A stretch of DNA of 64,000 bases, taken from NCBI GenBank assembly GCA_019751815.1, contig JAIEMW010000004.1, positions 105,933-169,932 of the forward strand. Direction: 5' to 3'. Origin of the DNA: Cyanobacteriota bacterium. Lineage in GTDB: Bacteria; Cyanobacteriota; Vampirovibrionia; Vampirovibrionales; Vampirovibrionaceae. Within the stretch, counting starts at the first letter, position 1. Each line of letters opens with the position of its first letter. The translations under genes and the position numbers were made by a program. The notes under the pieces were generated by a model. The model did not search any database. It was not told the origin of the DNA and worked only from the letters and a program-made list of their open reading frames with translations. Of this stretch, positions 27,158 through 36,260 are shown in pieces.

Positions 27158-28063
27158 ATGCCTAACCTGAAAGACATTCGCCGACGCATTAAGAGCGTCA
27201 AAAACACGCAAAAAATCACACAAGCTATGCGTATGGTGGCCGCCGCCAAAGTCAAAAGAGCTGAGAATAGAGTAAAGGCCACTCGACCCTACGCACAAGC
27301 GCTGCTGTCCGTGTTTCGCGATGTCTACACCGCATTGATTCCGCAAGCAGGCGGTCTGTCTGGTTCTAAATACGGTGATCTTTTACAACCCCGAACCGTA
27401 AAGAACGTTGGGATTATTGTGTATAGTTCTGACCGCGGTCTTTGTGGGGCGTTCAACTCGACCATTATTCGTCAAGCCTTCAAGATTGAGCGCGAGCTGC
27501 TTGCCAAAGGGCTGACCCCCAAGTTTTACCTGGTCGGCAACAAAGCAGTTCAAGCCTTTAACCGCTATAGTGAATCTCCTGTTTTGGGAAAAATCTCCAA
27601 TATGACTGCTGCGCCCAGTATTCATGATGCCAATACGATTGCGAGCACTGTTATTGATGCTTTTTTATCTGGTGAAATTGACCAAATCGAAGTGCTTTCG
27701 ACACATTTTAAGTCGATGATCTCTTACAAAGTTGAAACAACCCCTCTTATCCCAGTGATTCTCCCTGAAGATGTCCAGACACGATCTTCAGAGACAGGAC
27801 TTTCCGCAGAACTCTCCTTAGAGCCCAGCCCAGAAGAAGCACTGGAGCGCTTGGTTCCCATGTATCTCAGCCAAAGCCTCTATGCTTTGCTGTTAGAGTC
27901 TGCTGCCAGTGAACTGGCTGCCCGAATGACAGCGATGGCCAATGCCACCAACAATGCCAGCGACATGATTGGCAAACTGACGATTTTATACAACAAGGCA
28001 AGACAGGCCACCATCACCCAAGAGTTGCTTGAAGTGGTGGGCGGAGCTGAGGCTCTGAATTAA
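27158..28063 (+). CDS. atpG: ATP synthase F1 subunit gamma
   Basis: The central rotor shaft. The N-terminal RRRIKSVKNTQKITQAMRMV and C-terminal ARMTAMANATNNASDMIG are present. The protein has 301 residues; it lacks the cysteine-bearing inserted loop of photosynthetic cyanobacterial gamma and has only a short Ser/Glu-rich insert near residue 210. The beta and epsilon genes do not follow, as in cyanobacteria, where they form a separate operon. Confidence 0.97.
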   Translation: MPNLKDIRRRIKSVKNTQKITQAMRMVAAAKVKRAENRVKATRPYAQALLSVFRDVYTALIPQAGGLSGSKYGDLLQPRTVKNVGIIVYSSDRGLCGAFNSTIIRQAFKIERELLAKGLTPKFYLVGNKAVQAFNRYSESPVLGKISNMTAAPSIHDANTIASTVIDAFLSGEIDQIEVLSTHFKSMISYKVETTPLIPVILPEDVQTRSSETGLSAELSLEPSPEEALERLVPMYLSQSLYALLLESAASELAARMTAMANATNNASDMIGKLTILYNKARQATITQELLEVVGGAEALN

Positions 28064-28083
28064 AACAGAAGAATAAAGAAAAG

Positions 28084-28118
28084 CCGCCGGATGAATTGCT
28101 TCATCAGGCGGGTTATTC
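28084..28118 (+). terminator. Terminator of the atp operon
   Basis: CCGCC-GATGAA pairs with TTCATC-GGCGG around a 4-nt loop, with a single-base bulge on each arm. It is followed by a weak T-containing tail. It starts about 20 bp after the gamma stop codon. Confidence 0.65.
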
Positions 28119-28757
28119 CATTTAGGAGAGGGGTTAATGTGTTCGAGTGAAAAAATCGGGTTTGCTTTGTTTGATTGCCGTTCCCATAAAGGGAGTCCAT
28201 TTTGCCTTTGGTCTGGCGGTGTTTCGGGGTGTTAAATCACCGAAAAAGTCCGAAAACATCGTATTTTCGTTAAACGGTGTTTCCCAGCCTTTAGCAAAGA
28301 GGGGAAGCTTTGGCAACACGGTAGGAGAAAACATAAGAACCAGGACCTCAAATTGAATCTGATATGCTGCTTGAAATATTGACTGGTTAACAAGGGCACT
28401 CAGACGTTGAGACTGACCTTAAGTTAGTGCGTATCGCGTAACTTATTTAATAACAAGTTAATTGTAATAACAACACTAACTTAACGTAAAGTTTACACCA
28501 AGATTCCAACCTGTCAACACCCATACCCTGTATGAGATATCTCGTTTAATGAGGTCTGAAAGGCAAAAGGGAAACGGGTCGAATGCGACCTTCCGCATTT
28601 TTCTAAGAGATCGCCCAAAGAAATCACCCAGAAGCGCAAGTTCTTGGAATCAGAAGGGACTAGAAGGAGAGGCTGTCTGTGGTACAATTCAAAAGCTCCA
28701 GCAGCTTCAGCTTAATAAGCTTGTTTCAGTAAGCTAGATACAGAGACCCGCCCCTCC
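28119..28757. other. Long intergenic region before secA
   Basis: There is no convincing gene in these 640 bases. The open frames present (for example 28147-28356) lack ribosome sites and homology signs. The region contains an array of AAGTTA/TAACTT elements (28419-28496). A TACAAT box at 28683 could be a -10 of the secA promoter, but its -35 is poor. The secA leader is otherwise unassigned. Confidence 0.6.
28419..28496. promoter_or_regulatory. Inverted-repeat array upstream of secA
   Basis: TTAAGTTAGTG (28419-28429) and its perfect reverse complement CACTAACTTAA (28474-28484) flank an inner pair TAACTT (28439-28444) and AAGTTA (28455-28460). A perfect palindrome GTAAAGTTTAC (28486-28496) follows directly. 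The arrangement looks like an operator array or a structured RNA; the binding factor is unknown. Confidence 0.45.
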
Positions 28758-31700
28758 ATGCTCGATTGGCTCAATAAGATACTGGGTGACCCCAACCAGC
28801 GTAAAATCAAGAAACTCGAGCCAATTGTGGACCAGATCCACGACTTGGAGCCCGAGCTGCAAAAACTCAGTGACGCTGACCTTCGGGCTAAAACCAATGC
28901 GTTTCGCCAAGAATTAGACAACCGGGAACGCTCAGAGAATCCCAAAAGAGACCGTGAACTAGAAGCAGCGGTTTTAGAGCTCATTCTTCCTGAAGCCTTC
29001 GCGGTGGTTCGTGAAGCAGGCCGCCGGGCTCTGAATATGCGTCATTTTGATGTGCAAATGTTGGGCGGAATGGTGTTACACCGTGGCGGCATCGCAGAAA
29101 TGCGAACAGGGGAAGGCAAGACACTGGTGGCAACGCTTCCGGCCTATCTCAACGCCCTCAGTGGTAAAGGCGTCCATATTGTCACCGTCAATGATTACCT
29201 TGCTCGACGCGATGCCGAATGGATGGGAACGATTTATCAGTTTTTAGGCCTCTCTGTGGGTCTGGTGCTCTCTCAGCAACGAGGCTTTGATAGCGCCGCA
29301 GAAAAAAAATACGCCTATGGCTGTGATATCACGTACGGCACCAATAACGAGTTTGGCTTTGACTATTTAAGAGACAATATGGCGGGCTCACTCTCGCAGC
29401 TGTGCCAACGCCCTTATAATTACGCGATTATTGATGAAGTAGACAGTATCTTGATTGATGAAGCCCGGACCCCACTGATTATCAGCGGTCGGTTGGAGCA
29501 ATCTGCAGATACTTACCGGATGATGGCCCGTATTGCCCCGTCTTTACAGAAAGAACGGGATTATACCGTCGATGAAAAAGCCCGCAATGTCGTACTGACT
29601 GAAGAAGGGATTGACCGCGCCCAGGAACTATTGAACGTTGACGATCTCTTTGATCTAAAGACCAATTTGGCCCATCACCTTTTGCAGGCCCTCAAATCCA
29701 AAGAGCTCTTCCGCCGGGATATTGATTATGTCGTTAAAGACAATCAAGTCGTGATTGTGGACGAGTTTACCGGTCGTTTAATGGAAGGCCGCCGTTGGAG
29801 CGACGGGCTTCATCAAGCTGTGGAAGCCAAAGAAGGGGTTTCCATCCAGGATGAAACACAAACCCTTGCCAGTATTACATTCCAGAATTTATTCCGGCTC
29901 TATCCGAAACTTTCTGGGATGACAGGTACTGCGATGACCGAAGAAGCTGAATTCGGGAAGATTTACAACCTAGAGGTAACCGCCACACCCACAAACCGGA
30001 GTGATGTGCGGACAGACTACCCAGATGTGATCTACAAAAACGAGAAGATCAAGTTCTACAAGGTGATTGAAGAGATTGTGGAATGCCACGAGCAAGGCCG
30101 CCCAGTCCTGGTTGGTACCACTTCTATTGAGAAATCTGAGTGGATTTCCTCGCTACTCACCACCCCGATGGAGTTAACCCAACATCTCCGGGAAAAAGCC
30201 GGTCGTTTGGTCAAACAGCTCGAAAAAAACAATGAAAAAGACCTTCTCGCTGAATTTTCCAGCCTGCTTCGCTCTCCAGAAGCCCAAAGCCCGAGTGCAT
30301 TTTCTCAAGCTGCGGAAAAGTATGCTCAAACAGAGCTTGCAGATTGGTTTAAGGGATTTGAAAAAACCTTGAATACAGTCTTAGCAATACGTAAGGGGCT
30401 TCCGCACCATGTGTTAAACGCCAAACATCATGAGCAAGAAGCCTTCATCGTCGCCCAAGCCGGTAGATATCAAGCTGTCACAATTGCCACCAACATGGCG
30501 GGCCGCGGAACTGATATCCTGCTGGGTGGTAATCCAGAATACCTTGCAAAAGCAGAGCTGGCCGAAAAAAATACCGACTGGCGAAGTCTGGCACCTGCCG
30601 ACTATGAGCAGCTGGTGAGAGAGAAAAAGGCCATTACGGAAACTGAAAAAGCCAAAGTTGTTGAAGCCGGTGGGCTTCATATTATTGGCACAGAACGACA
30701 CGAATCGCGCCGTATCGACAACCAGCTTCGCGGCCGGGCTGCTCGACAAGGGGATCCTGGCTCTACCAAATTCTACCTCTCTCTCGAAGATCATCTGATG
30801 CGTATTTTTGGCGGTCAGAAGGTGGCCGGTCTGATGGATCTGCTTAATGTGGATGAAACCATGCCCATCAGTGCAGGGATGGTCAGTAAGGTCGTCGAAG
30901 GTTCACAGCGTAAAGTAGAAGCCTACCATTTCGATCTGCGCAAGAACATTTTGAAATACGATGACGTACTGACGGAACAGCGCCGTCTCATTTACGAGCA
31001 GCGTCGTCGCGTGCTCGAAGGGCAGAACCTGCGCGAGCAGATGCTCAATATGATGCAAAACGCGATTGCCCGGATTGTGCCAAGACATATTTCTGCCGAG
31101 CGCTCTCACCGTGACGAGGAGTGGGACACCGATGTCCTTCAAGCGTTAATGGCTGAAATGTCTGCCCTTGTTCCGGCTTTGGCTGACGTTGAACCCAACA
31201 CCATTGCCAAAATGGCCTACAAGGATATTTTGAACACGCTACAAAGTAAGGCTCAAGAAGCCTATGAGGCGCTTGAAGCCGAAATGACTCGAGTCGCAGA
31301 AGAGTTGGCAAGCACTCACGGGATTCGGTTATTGGGCCTCGAAGATGAGCGTGCTGATGAAAATCCTGATGAGAGCGCTAACGAAAGCCTTCCACAAGAG
31401 CCAAACCCCTCCACTGCATCCCTTGCCAATCGACATCCTTTGCGCCGAGTAGAACGCGATGTGCTTTTGGCCGTTGTGGACGCCAAGTGGATTGATTATT
31501 TGCACAACCTAGACTCTTTGCGCGAAGGGATCGGCTTGAGGGCTTACGGCCAAAAAGATCCCCTGATTGAGTACAAGCGCGAAGCCTTTGAAATGTTTCA
31601 GACAATGACCTACGATATTCAAGAAGAGGCGGTTTCTCTGTTATTTAGAGCCCGTATTGAAATCCAACTAGAACAATTGCAAACCCCGGTGGAAGAAGAG

Positions 31701-31901
31701 TTTGTGCCCACCGCGCTGACTGAGGCCATGGAAGAAGCCTCTCTGTCTCACGAAGATATCGGCAGCTACGGAGTCGATACGGATGAGCAGCTCAGTGCCG
31801 CTGCTGCAGGACAGCCTGTCTCTGTTGCACAAAAACCTCAACGCAATGACTTCTGCCCTTGCGGGAGTGGGAAAAAGTTCAAAAAGTGTCACGGGGCTTA
31901 A
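28758..31901 (+). CDS. secA: Preprotein translocase ATPase SecA
   Basis: SecA drives export of unfolded proteins through SecYEG using ATP. The sequence shows MRTGEGKTLVATLPAYLNAL (Walker A), VNDYLARRD, YAIIDEVDSILIDEARTP, GMTGTA, NMAGRGTDILLGG, TERHESRRIDNQLRGRAARQGDPG and the C-terminal zinc motif CPCGSGKKFKKCHG. At 1047 residues it is larger than usual (about 850-950). Part of the difference is an insertion of about 75 residues between SIEKSEW (near 455) and HHVLNAK (near 550) in NBD2. A TPR-free acidic linker near 875-900 adds more. Confidence 0.97.
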   Translation: MLDWLNKILGDPNQRKIKKLEPIVDQIHDLEPELQKLSDADLRAKTNAFRQELDNRERSENPKRDRELEAAVLELILPEAFAVVREAGRRALNMRHFDVQMLGGMVLHRGGIAEMRTGEGKTLVATLPAYLNALSGKGVHIVTVNDYLARRDAEWMGTIYQFLGLSVGLVLSQQRGFDSAAEKKYAYGCDITYGTNNEFGFDYLRDNMAGSLSQLCQRPYNYAIIDEVDSILIDEARTPLIISGRLEQSADTYRMMARIAPSLQKERDYTVDEKARNVVLTEEGIDRAQELLNVDDLFDLKTNLAHHLLQALKSKELFRRDIDYVVKDNQVVIVDEFTGRLMEGRRWSDGLHQAVEAKEGVSIQDETQTLASITFQNLFRLYPKLSGMTGTAMTEEAEFGKIYNLEVTATPTNRSDVRTDYPDVIYKNEKIKFYKVIEEIVECHEQGRPVLVGTTSIEKSEWISSLLTTPMELTQHLREKAGRLVKQLEKNNEKDLLAEFSSLLRSPEAQSPSAFSQAAEKYAQTELADWFKGFEKTLNTVLAIRKGLPHHVLNAKHHEQEAFIVAQAGRYQAVTIATNMAGRGTDILLGGNPEYLAKAELAEKNTDWRSLAPADYEQLVREKKAITETEKAKVVEAGGLHIIGTERHESRRIDNQLRGRAARQGDPGSTKFYLSLEDHLMRIFGGQKVAGLMDLLNVDETMPISAGMVSKVVEGSQRKVEAYHFDLRKNILKYDDVLTEQRRLIYEQRRRVLEGQNLREQMLNMMQNAIARIVPRHISAERSHRDEEWDTDVLQALMAEMSALVPALADVEPNTIAKMAYKDILNTLQSKAQEAYEALEAEMTRVAEELASTHGIRLLGLEDERADENPDESANESLPQEPNPSTASLANRHPLRRVERDVLLAVVDAKWIDYLHNLDSLREGIGLRAYGQKDPLIEYKREAFEMFQTMTYDIQEEAVSLLFRARIEIQLEQLQTPVEEEFVPTALTEAMEEASLSHEDIGSYGVDTDEQLSAAAAGQPVSVAQKPQRNDFCPCGSGKKFKKCHGA

Positions 31902-31934
31902 AGTTAGCCCTGCACTCGTCAGAACTCGTCGCGT

Positions 31935-32747
31935 TTATTCTTTTTCAACGCTGATCACCATGGTCCAACACAGAAGACCAATCGGCGGCAAACAGCGAAA
32001 GAGAAAAGCGTCTAACTGGGCCAGAGGTTGAAAGAACCATTGGTATTTGTCCGCGTCGTACAATACTTTCTTCCAGTAGCGTACTTTCCCTGGGTGAGCA
32101 CGTTCTATCAAAAAGAAGTACAAAAATACGACCAAGGTGGTCAGCCAGAAGTAATGCACGGTCGTCTTAGGGAAAAGGTCACGAATAGACTGAACATCAG
32201 CGAGCGTGAGCGGCTTTTCGTCAACTGTCCGAACCTCTCGGGCCATATAGCGGTAAACATTAATCACCGGGTTATACGGCAAGGGCTCGATAAAATAGCC
32301 TTTACCCCCAACACGAAGCAGGCGCTGGACTTCTTTCATCGTGGGAGGGATATCAACGTGGTGAAGAACGCCGTTGGCAAAGACAACATCACAGCCATTC
32401 TCCTCAAAAGGCATCGCTTCTGAGGCACAGACTCTGGCATCAATCTGCACCTGATGATGTGCGGCCAAGGCATGGGCACAGTGAATAAAACCAGGTGAGA
32501 TGTCCGTCGCTAACACACGGGCACCTTGCTTTGCAAAATAGACAGCCGATTCACCGGCCCCACAGCCCATATCCAAGACCGTTAATGACTCTAGTGGACC
32601 GAGGGACTTGGTAATGTCTTGAAGAATAAACTGGGTTTCAATCGCCGTCTTGGCGGTAAAGGCTATGGCCGGATCTATGGCCTCAATTTCAATCTCTTTG
32701 GCCCATTGATCATGAAATTCTGCCTCACGTTGTTGTCGTTCTGTCAT
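31935..32747 (-). CDS. SAM-dependent methyltransferase
   Basis: A class I methyltransferase of the UbiE/Methyltransf_11 type. Motif I is LDMGCGAGES, followed by an acidic ribose contact in ATDIS and GVLHHVDI in the active-site region. The C-terminal part has a hydrophobic stretch (TTLVVFLYFFLI) that could bind a membrane or a lipid substrate. ATG 32747 is chosen over TTG 32762. The substrate is unknown. It converges with secA and lies downstream of fabF. Confidence 0.85.
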   Translation of the reverse strand: MTERQQREAEFHDQWAKEIEIEAIDPAIAFTAKTAIETQFILQDITKSLGPLESLTVLDMGCGAGESAVYFAKQGARVLATDISPGFIHCAHALAAHHQVQIDARVCASEAMPFEENGCDVVFANGVLHHVDIPPTMKEVQRLLRVGGKGYFIEPLPYNPVINVYRYMAREVRTVDEKPLTLADVQSIRDLFPKTTVHYFWLTTLVVFLYFFLIERAHPGKVRYWKKVLYDADKYQWFFQPLAQLDAFLFRCLPPIGLLCWTMVISVEKE

Positions 32748-32784
32748 CAGATTAGGCTGCAAAACGTGAGACTCCAGGCCCAGT

Positions 32785-34044
32785 TTAATTATTACTGTAT
32801 TCGCGGAAAATTAACGAGGCGTTGTGCCCACCAAAGCCAAAGGAATTGGTCATGGCGGTGGTTAGTCCTGGCACTTCACGGCTTGTGTTTGGCACGTAAT
32901 CGAGATCACACTCATCATCAGCTTCTTGAAGGTTAATCGTTGGCGGAACGCGCTTGTTATTGATGGCCAAAATAGAAACCATTGCCTCTAAAGAGCCTGC
33001 AGCACCAAGTAAATGCCCCGTCATACTCTTTGTGGAACTGACGACCAGTCCGTTTTTAGCATACTCACCAAAAATACTTTTAACTGCCTTGGTTTCTGCA
33101 ATATCACCCAGAGGGGTACTGGTCCCATGGGCGTTAACGTATTGAATCTCTTGAGGCTGAATCCCAGAATCGCGCAAAGCTGCCTTCATCGCGCGGGCAG
33201 CCCCGTTACCATCGGGCGGAGGCGCCACGATGTCATGGGCATCTGAGGATCTGCCGTACCCAATGAGTTCACCGTAAATCTTGGCTCCCCGGGCTTTCGC
33301 ATGGGCCAACTCTTCCAGTACCAATATTGCGGCACCTTCCGACATCACGAACCCATCACGGCCCTTATCAAACGGGCGACTTGCCAAACTGGGCTCATCA
33401 TCTCGCTGTGACAAGGCGCGTGCCGCAGAGAAACCCGCAACTGAGAGTGGGGTAATCGGCGCTTCGGCACCACCGGCAATCATCATGTCGGCTTCGTCGT
33501 TTTGAATCATCCGCATCGCATCCCCAATGGAGTCAGCCCCTGTAGAGCATGCGGTCACTATTGCTAAATTGGGTCCTTTGGCACCCAGTGCAATGGAAAC
33601 ACGGCCGGCGCCACTATCACAGAGCATCATCGGGATAAAAAACGGACTGGTTTTACCGTAGCCCTTATCCAAAGCACTAATCAAGCTATTTTCAATAGTC
33701 GTAATCCCGCCAGCGCCTGTACCAATAACCACTCCCAGACGTTCAAGATCGACATTACCTTCGGCCTTGGCGTCTTTGTATGCACTCATGGCCGCAATCA
33801 TCGCAAATTGCATAAAGCGGTCCATCCGACGTGCTTCTTTCTTGTCCATATACTGGGTGGGATCAAAATCAATACATTCTCCCCCAATACGACAGGTCAT
33901 CGCCGCCTCAGGAATCAGTGTTAAGTAGCCTATGCCACTTTTTCCATTGATTAAATTATTCCAAAGAGTTTCTGTATTGTTGCCCAGCGGGGTGACAGAG
34001 CCCATACCGGTCACAACAACACGACGGCTGTGTAACAAAGTCAT
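32785..34044 (-). CDS. fabF: 3-oxoacyl-ACP synthase II
   Basis: Condenses malonyl-ACP with acyl-ACP in fatty-acid elongation. The catalytic triad is visible: Cys in TACSTGADS, His in NAHGTSTPLGD and His in SMTGHLLGAAG. The length of 419 residues is standard. It is the last gene of the fatty-acid operon. Confidence 0.97.
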   Translation of the reverse strand: MTLLHSRRVVVTGMGSVTPLGNNTETLWNNLINGKSGIGYLTLIPEAAMTCRIGGECIDFDPTQYMDKKEARRMDRFMQFAMIAAMSAYKDAKAEGNVDLERLGVVIGTGAGGITTIENSLISALDKGYGKTSPFFIPMMLCDSGAGRVSIALGAKGPNLAIVTACSTGADSIGDAMRMIQNDEADMMIAGGAEAPITPLSVAGFSAARALSQRDDEPSLASRPFDKGRDGFVMSEGAAILVLEELAHAKARGAKIYGELIGYGRSSDAHDIVAPPPDGNGAARAMKAALRDSGIQPQEIQYVNAHGTSTPLGDIAETKAVKSIFGEYAKNGLVVSSTKSMTGHLLGAAGSLEAMVSILAINNKRVPPTINLQEADDECDLDYVPNTSREVPGLTTAMTNSFGFGGHNASLIFREYSNN

Positions 34045-34102
34045 TCTATTTTCCTATCGTCAGCTGGAGAAGCGCTACTGTGATAATAGCTGCAGTGTGA
34101 GA

Positions 34103-34351
34103 CTAGCTGCTGTGCTTCTCGATGTAATTCACCGCATCTTGAACGGTTTGAATTTTTTCGGCTTCTTCATCCGGAATTTCAATATCAAACTCGTCTTCAA
34201 AGGCCATCACCAATTCAACGGTATCCAAAGAATCAGCACCTAAGTCTTGAGTGAAACTGGCCGGTCCGACAACAGCGGCTTCATCCACGCTGAGTTGGTC
34301 GATGATGACTTTTTTGACGCGTTCTAAAACCGAAGTGGCAGTGTTTCCCAT
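34103..34351 (-). CDS. acpP: Acyl carrier protein
   Basis: Carries acyl groups on a phosphopantetheine attached to Ser41 in the DSLDTVEL motif. The protein is acidic and 82 residues long, normal for AcpP. It lies between fabG and fabF. Confidence 0.97.
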   Translation of the reverse strand: MGNTATSVLERVKKVIIDQLSVDEAAVVGPASFTQDLGADSLDTVELVMAFEDEFDIEIPDEEAEKIQTVQDAVNYIEKHSS

Positions 34352-34394
34352 GATGAATCTTCCTTCTGTTAAAACTGATGTACGGTAAAATTCC

Positions 34395-35141
34395 TTACAG
34401 CGTCAGGCCACCATCAACCTGGATAACCTGTCCGGTAATATAATCCCCCGATGTTACCAGAAAAAGAACCGCTTTTGCAATATCTTCTGGGCTTCCCAGA
34501 CGACCCAAGGGAACGTGCTCCAGTATTTTTTCTACCGGGAGATGGTTGGTCATATCGGTGCTGATAAAGCCCGGGGCAATTGCATTCACCGTCACGTTAC
34601 GGCTACCCAATTCTTTGGCGAGAGATTTGGTAAAGCCAATCAGTCCAGCTTTACTGGCCGAATAATTGGTCTGCCCTGCATTCCCGTAAATCCCACTGAT
34701 ACTGGTCATATTAACAATACAGCCGCTACGCTGCTTCATCATCACTTTAGCAGCCGCACGTGCCGTGTAAAAAACACCGGATAAATTGGTGTCAATCACT
34801 CGCTGCCAGTCTTCATCGCTCATCCGGACGAGCAAGGTATCTTTGGTAATCCCCGCGTTGTTGATCAACACATCAATACGACCCCACTGAGAAATGGTCT
34901 GATCAATCAACATCTGGGCTTCTAAGGGATTTCCTGAGTTGGCCTGAATTGACAAGGGCTGGCGACCAAAAAACCGAATCGATTCTTCTACTTCAGAGGC
35001 TGCTGCTTTATTTGAGGCAAAGCTAAACGCCACATCGTAGCCTGCTTCAGCCAGAGCAACGACACAAGCACGCCCGATCCCTCTAGAACCGCCTGTCACA
35101 ACAGCGACTTTTTGCGATCCCTTATTTGCTGCATCCGACAT
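34395..35141 (-). CDS. fabG: 3-oxoacyl-ACP reductase
   Basis: An NADPH-dependent short-chain dehydrogenase that reduces 3-oxoacyl-ACP. [10 protein letters not shown] is the cofactor loop, NNAG the structural motif, and Ser-x12-Tyr-x3-Lys is seen in [18 protein letters not shown]. The length of 248 residues is normal. Confidence 0.96.
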   Translation of the reverse strand: MSDAANKGSQKVAVVTGGSRGIGRACVVALAEAGYDVAFSFASNKAAASEVEESIRFFGRQPLSIQANSGNPLEAQMLIDQTISQWGRIDVLINNAGITKDTLLVRMSDEDWQRVIDTNLSGVFYTARAAAKVMMKQRSGCIVNMTSISGIYGNAGQTNYSASKAGLIGFTKSLAKELGSRNVTVNAIAPGFISTDMTNHLPVEKILEHVPLGRLGSPEDIAKAVLFLVTSGDYITGQVIQVDGGLTL

Positions 35142-35173
35142 GATTGTCTGGCTCCTTTATCAATATGGACATT

Positions 35174-36211
35174 TTAAACTGAACAGACGCCCGCTGCCGA
35201 TTCGGCAAAGTGAGCAATCGCTGCTTCTAGAGAGGGCTGATCGAAAACATTAATGACCAAAACTTGCGGGTAACTTTTTTGCATCATCCCGCCCAGTACT
35301 TTGCCAGGACCAAATTCAATCACCGTATTCACACCCAAATCCTCTATCAAGACACGCATCGTTTGTGTCCAACAGACAGAGTGATTGATTTGCTGACTTA
35401 GTTTTTCTCGGCACTGATGGCCTTTGCGGGTAGGGGTTGCATCCACGTTGGTCACCACAGGCAGACGAGCATCGGAAAAGCTGAAGGCCGGCTGGCTATT
35501 ATCAATAAAAGCTCTAAAATCAGAGGCCGCAACATCCATCAAGGGAGAGTGGAAGGCACCACCCACAGGCAGTGGCAATACTCGCTTGGCCCCTGCTGTT
35601 TTCAGTTCTGGACTCACCGCCTCAATGGCGGCTGCGTCACCAGAAATCACAATCTGTTCTGCCGTATTATAGTTAGCCACAGCAATCACAGGCCCTCCTG
35701 GATTGGCAGCTTTGTATTGGTCAATGACCTGATTGGTTTTTTCTTCTGAAAGCCCCAGTACAGCACTCATCGCACCTGAAGGCGCTGTCTCCATCAGTGC
35801 AGCCCTTTTGGCTACCAATTTTGCGGCTGTTTCAATATCCAACACACCTGCCGCTACAAGGGCGCCGTATTCACCCAGACTATGCCCAGCTGTAGCAACC
35901 ACATTGGCAGGACTTAACTGATCACAGTGCTGAGAAAACAGCTGCCAAGCGACCAGCGAGGTGGCCAAAATTGCGGGCTGAGTATACACCGTCCGCTTTA
36001 ATTCCTCAGCAGGTCCCTCAAAACAAATGTGACTGAGCGCTTGCTGCCTGGATTGGGTTTGTAATAACTCCTCCACCTGTCGATCAAAAATATCATACAC
36101 CCGGCGTGCCTCTGGATAATGTTCTGCCCAATCTTTCCCCATGCCAACGGCTTGAGAACCTTGTCCTGGAAATAAATAAGCAATATTAAGTGGTTTAGAC
36201 TGATCTGCCAT
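35174..36211 (-). CDS. fabD: Malonyl-CoA:ACP malonyltransferase
   Basis: Transfers malonyl from CoA to ACP. The nucleophile Ser is in GHSLGEYGA, the oxyanion Gln in LFPGQGSQ, and the catalytic His in GGAFHSPLM. The length of 345 residues is slightly longer than usual because of a His/Gln-containing insert near 55-65. Confidence 0.95.
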   Translation of the reverse strand: MADQSKPLNIAYLFPGQGSQAVGMGKDWAEHYPEARRVYDIFDRQVEELLQTQSRQQALSHICFEGPAEELKRTVYTQPAILATSLVAWQLFSQHCDQLSPANVVATAGHSLGEYGALVAAGVLDIETAAKLVAKRAALMETAPSGAMSAVLGLSEEKTNQVIDQYKAANPGGPVIAVANYNTAEQIVISGDAAAIEAVSPELKTAGAKRVLPLPVGGAFHSPLMDVAASDFRAFIDNSQPAFSFSDARLPVVTNVDATPTRKGHQCREKLSQQINHSVCWTQTMRVLIEDLGVNTVIEFGPGKVLGGMMQKSYPQVLVINVFDQPSLEAAIAHFAESAAGVCSV

Positions 36212-36260
36212 TATTCAGGTCTCCTGGAAATGCTCCTGGCTAAATACATGCAACTTAGGA

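Noticed and set aside
28560-28610. Cobalamin-riboswitch-like core (AAAAGGGAA then GGGTCGAATGCGACC)
   Set aside because: The later conserved CCCGCCACTG part is missing and the downstream gene is secA; similarity is too partial.
28147-28737. Short open frames between atpG and secA
   Set aside because: No ribosome sites, no recognisable domains and codon pattern unlike the neighbours.
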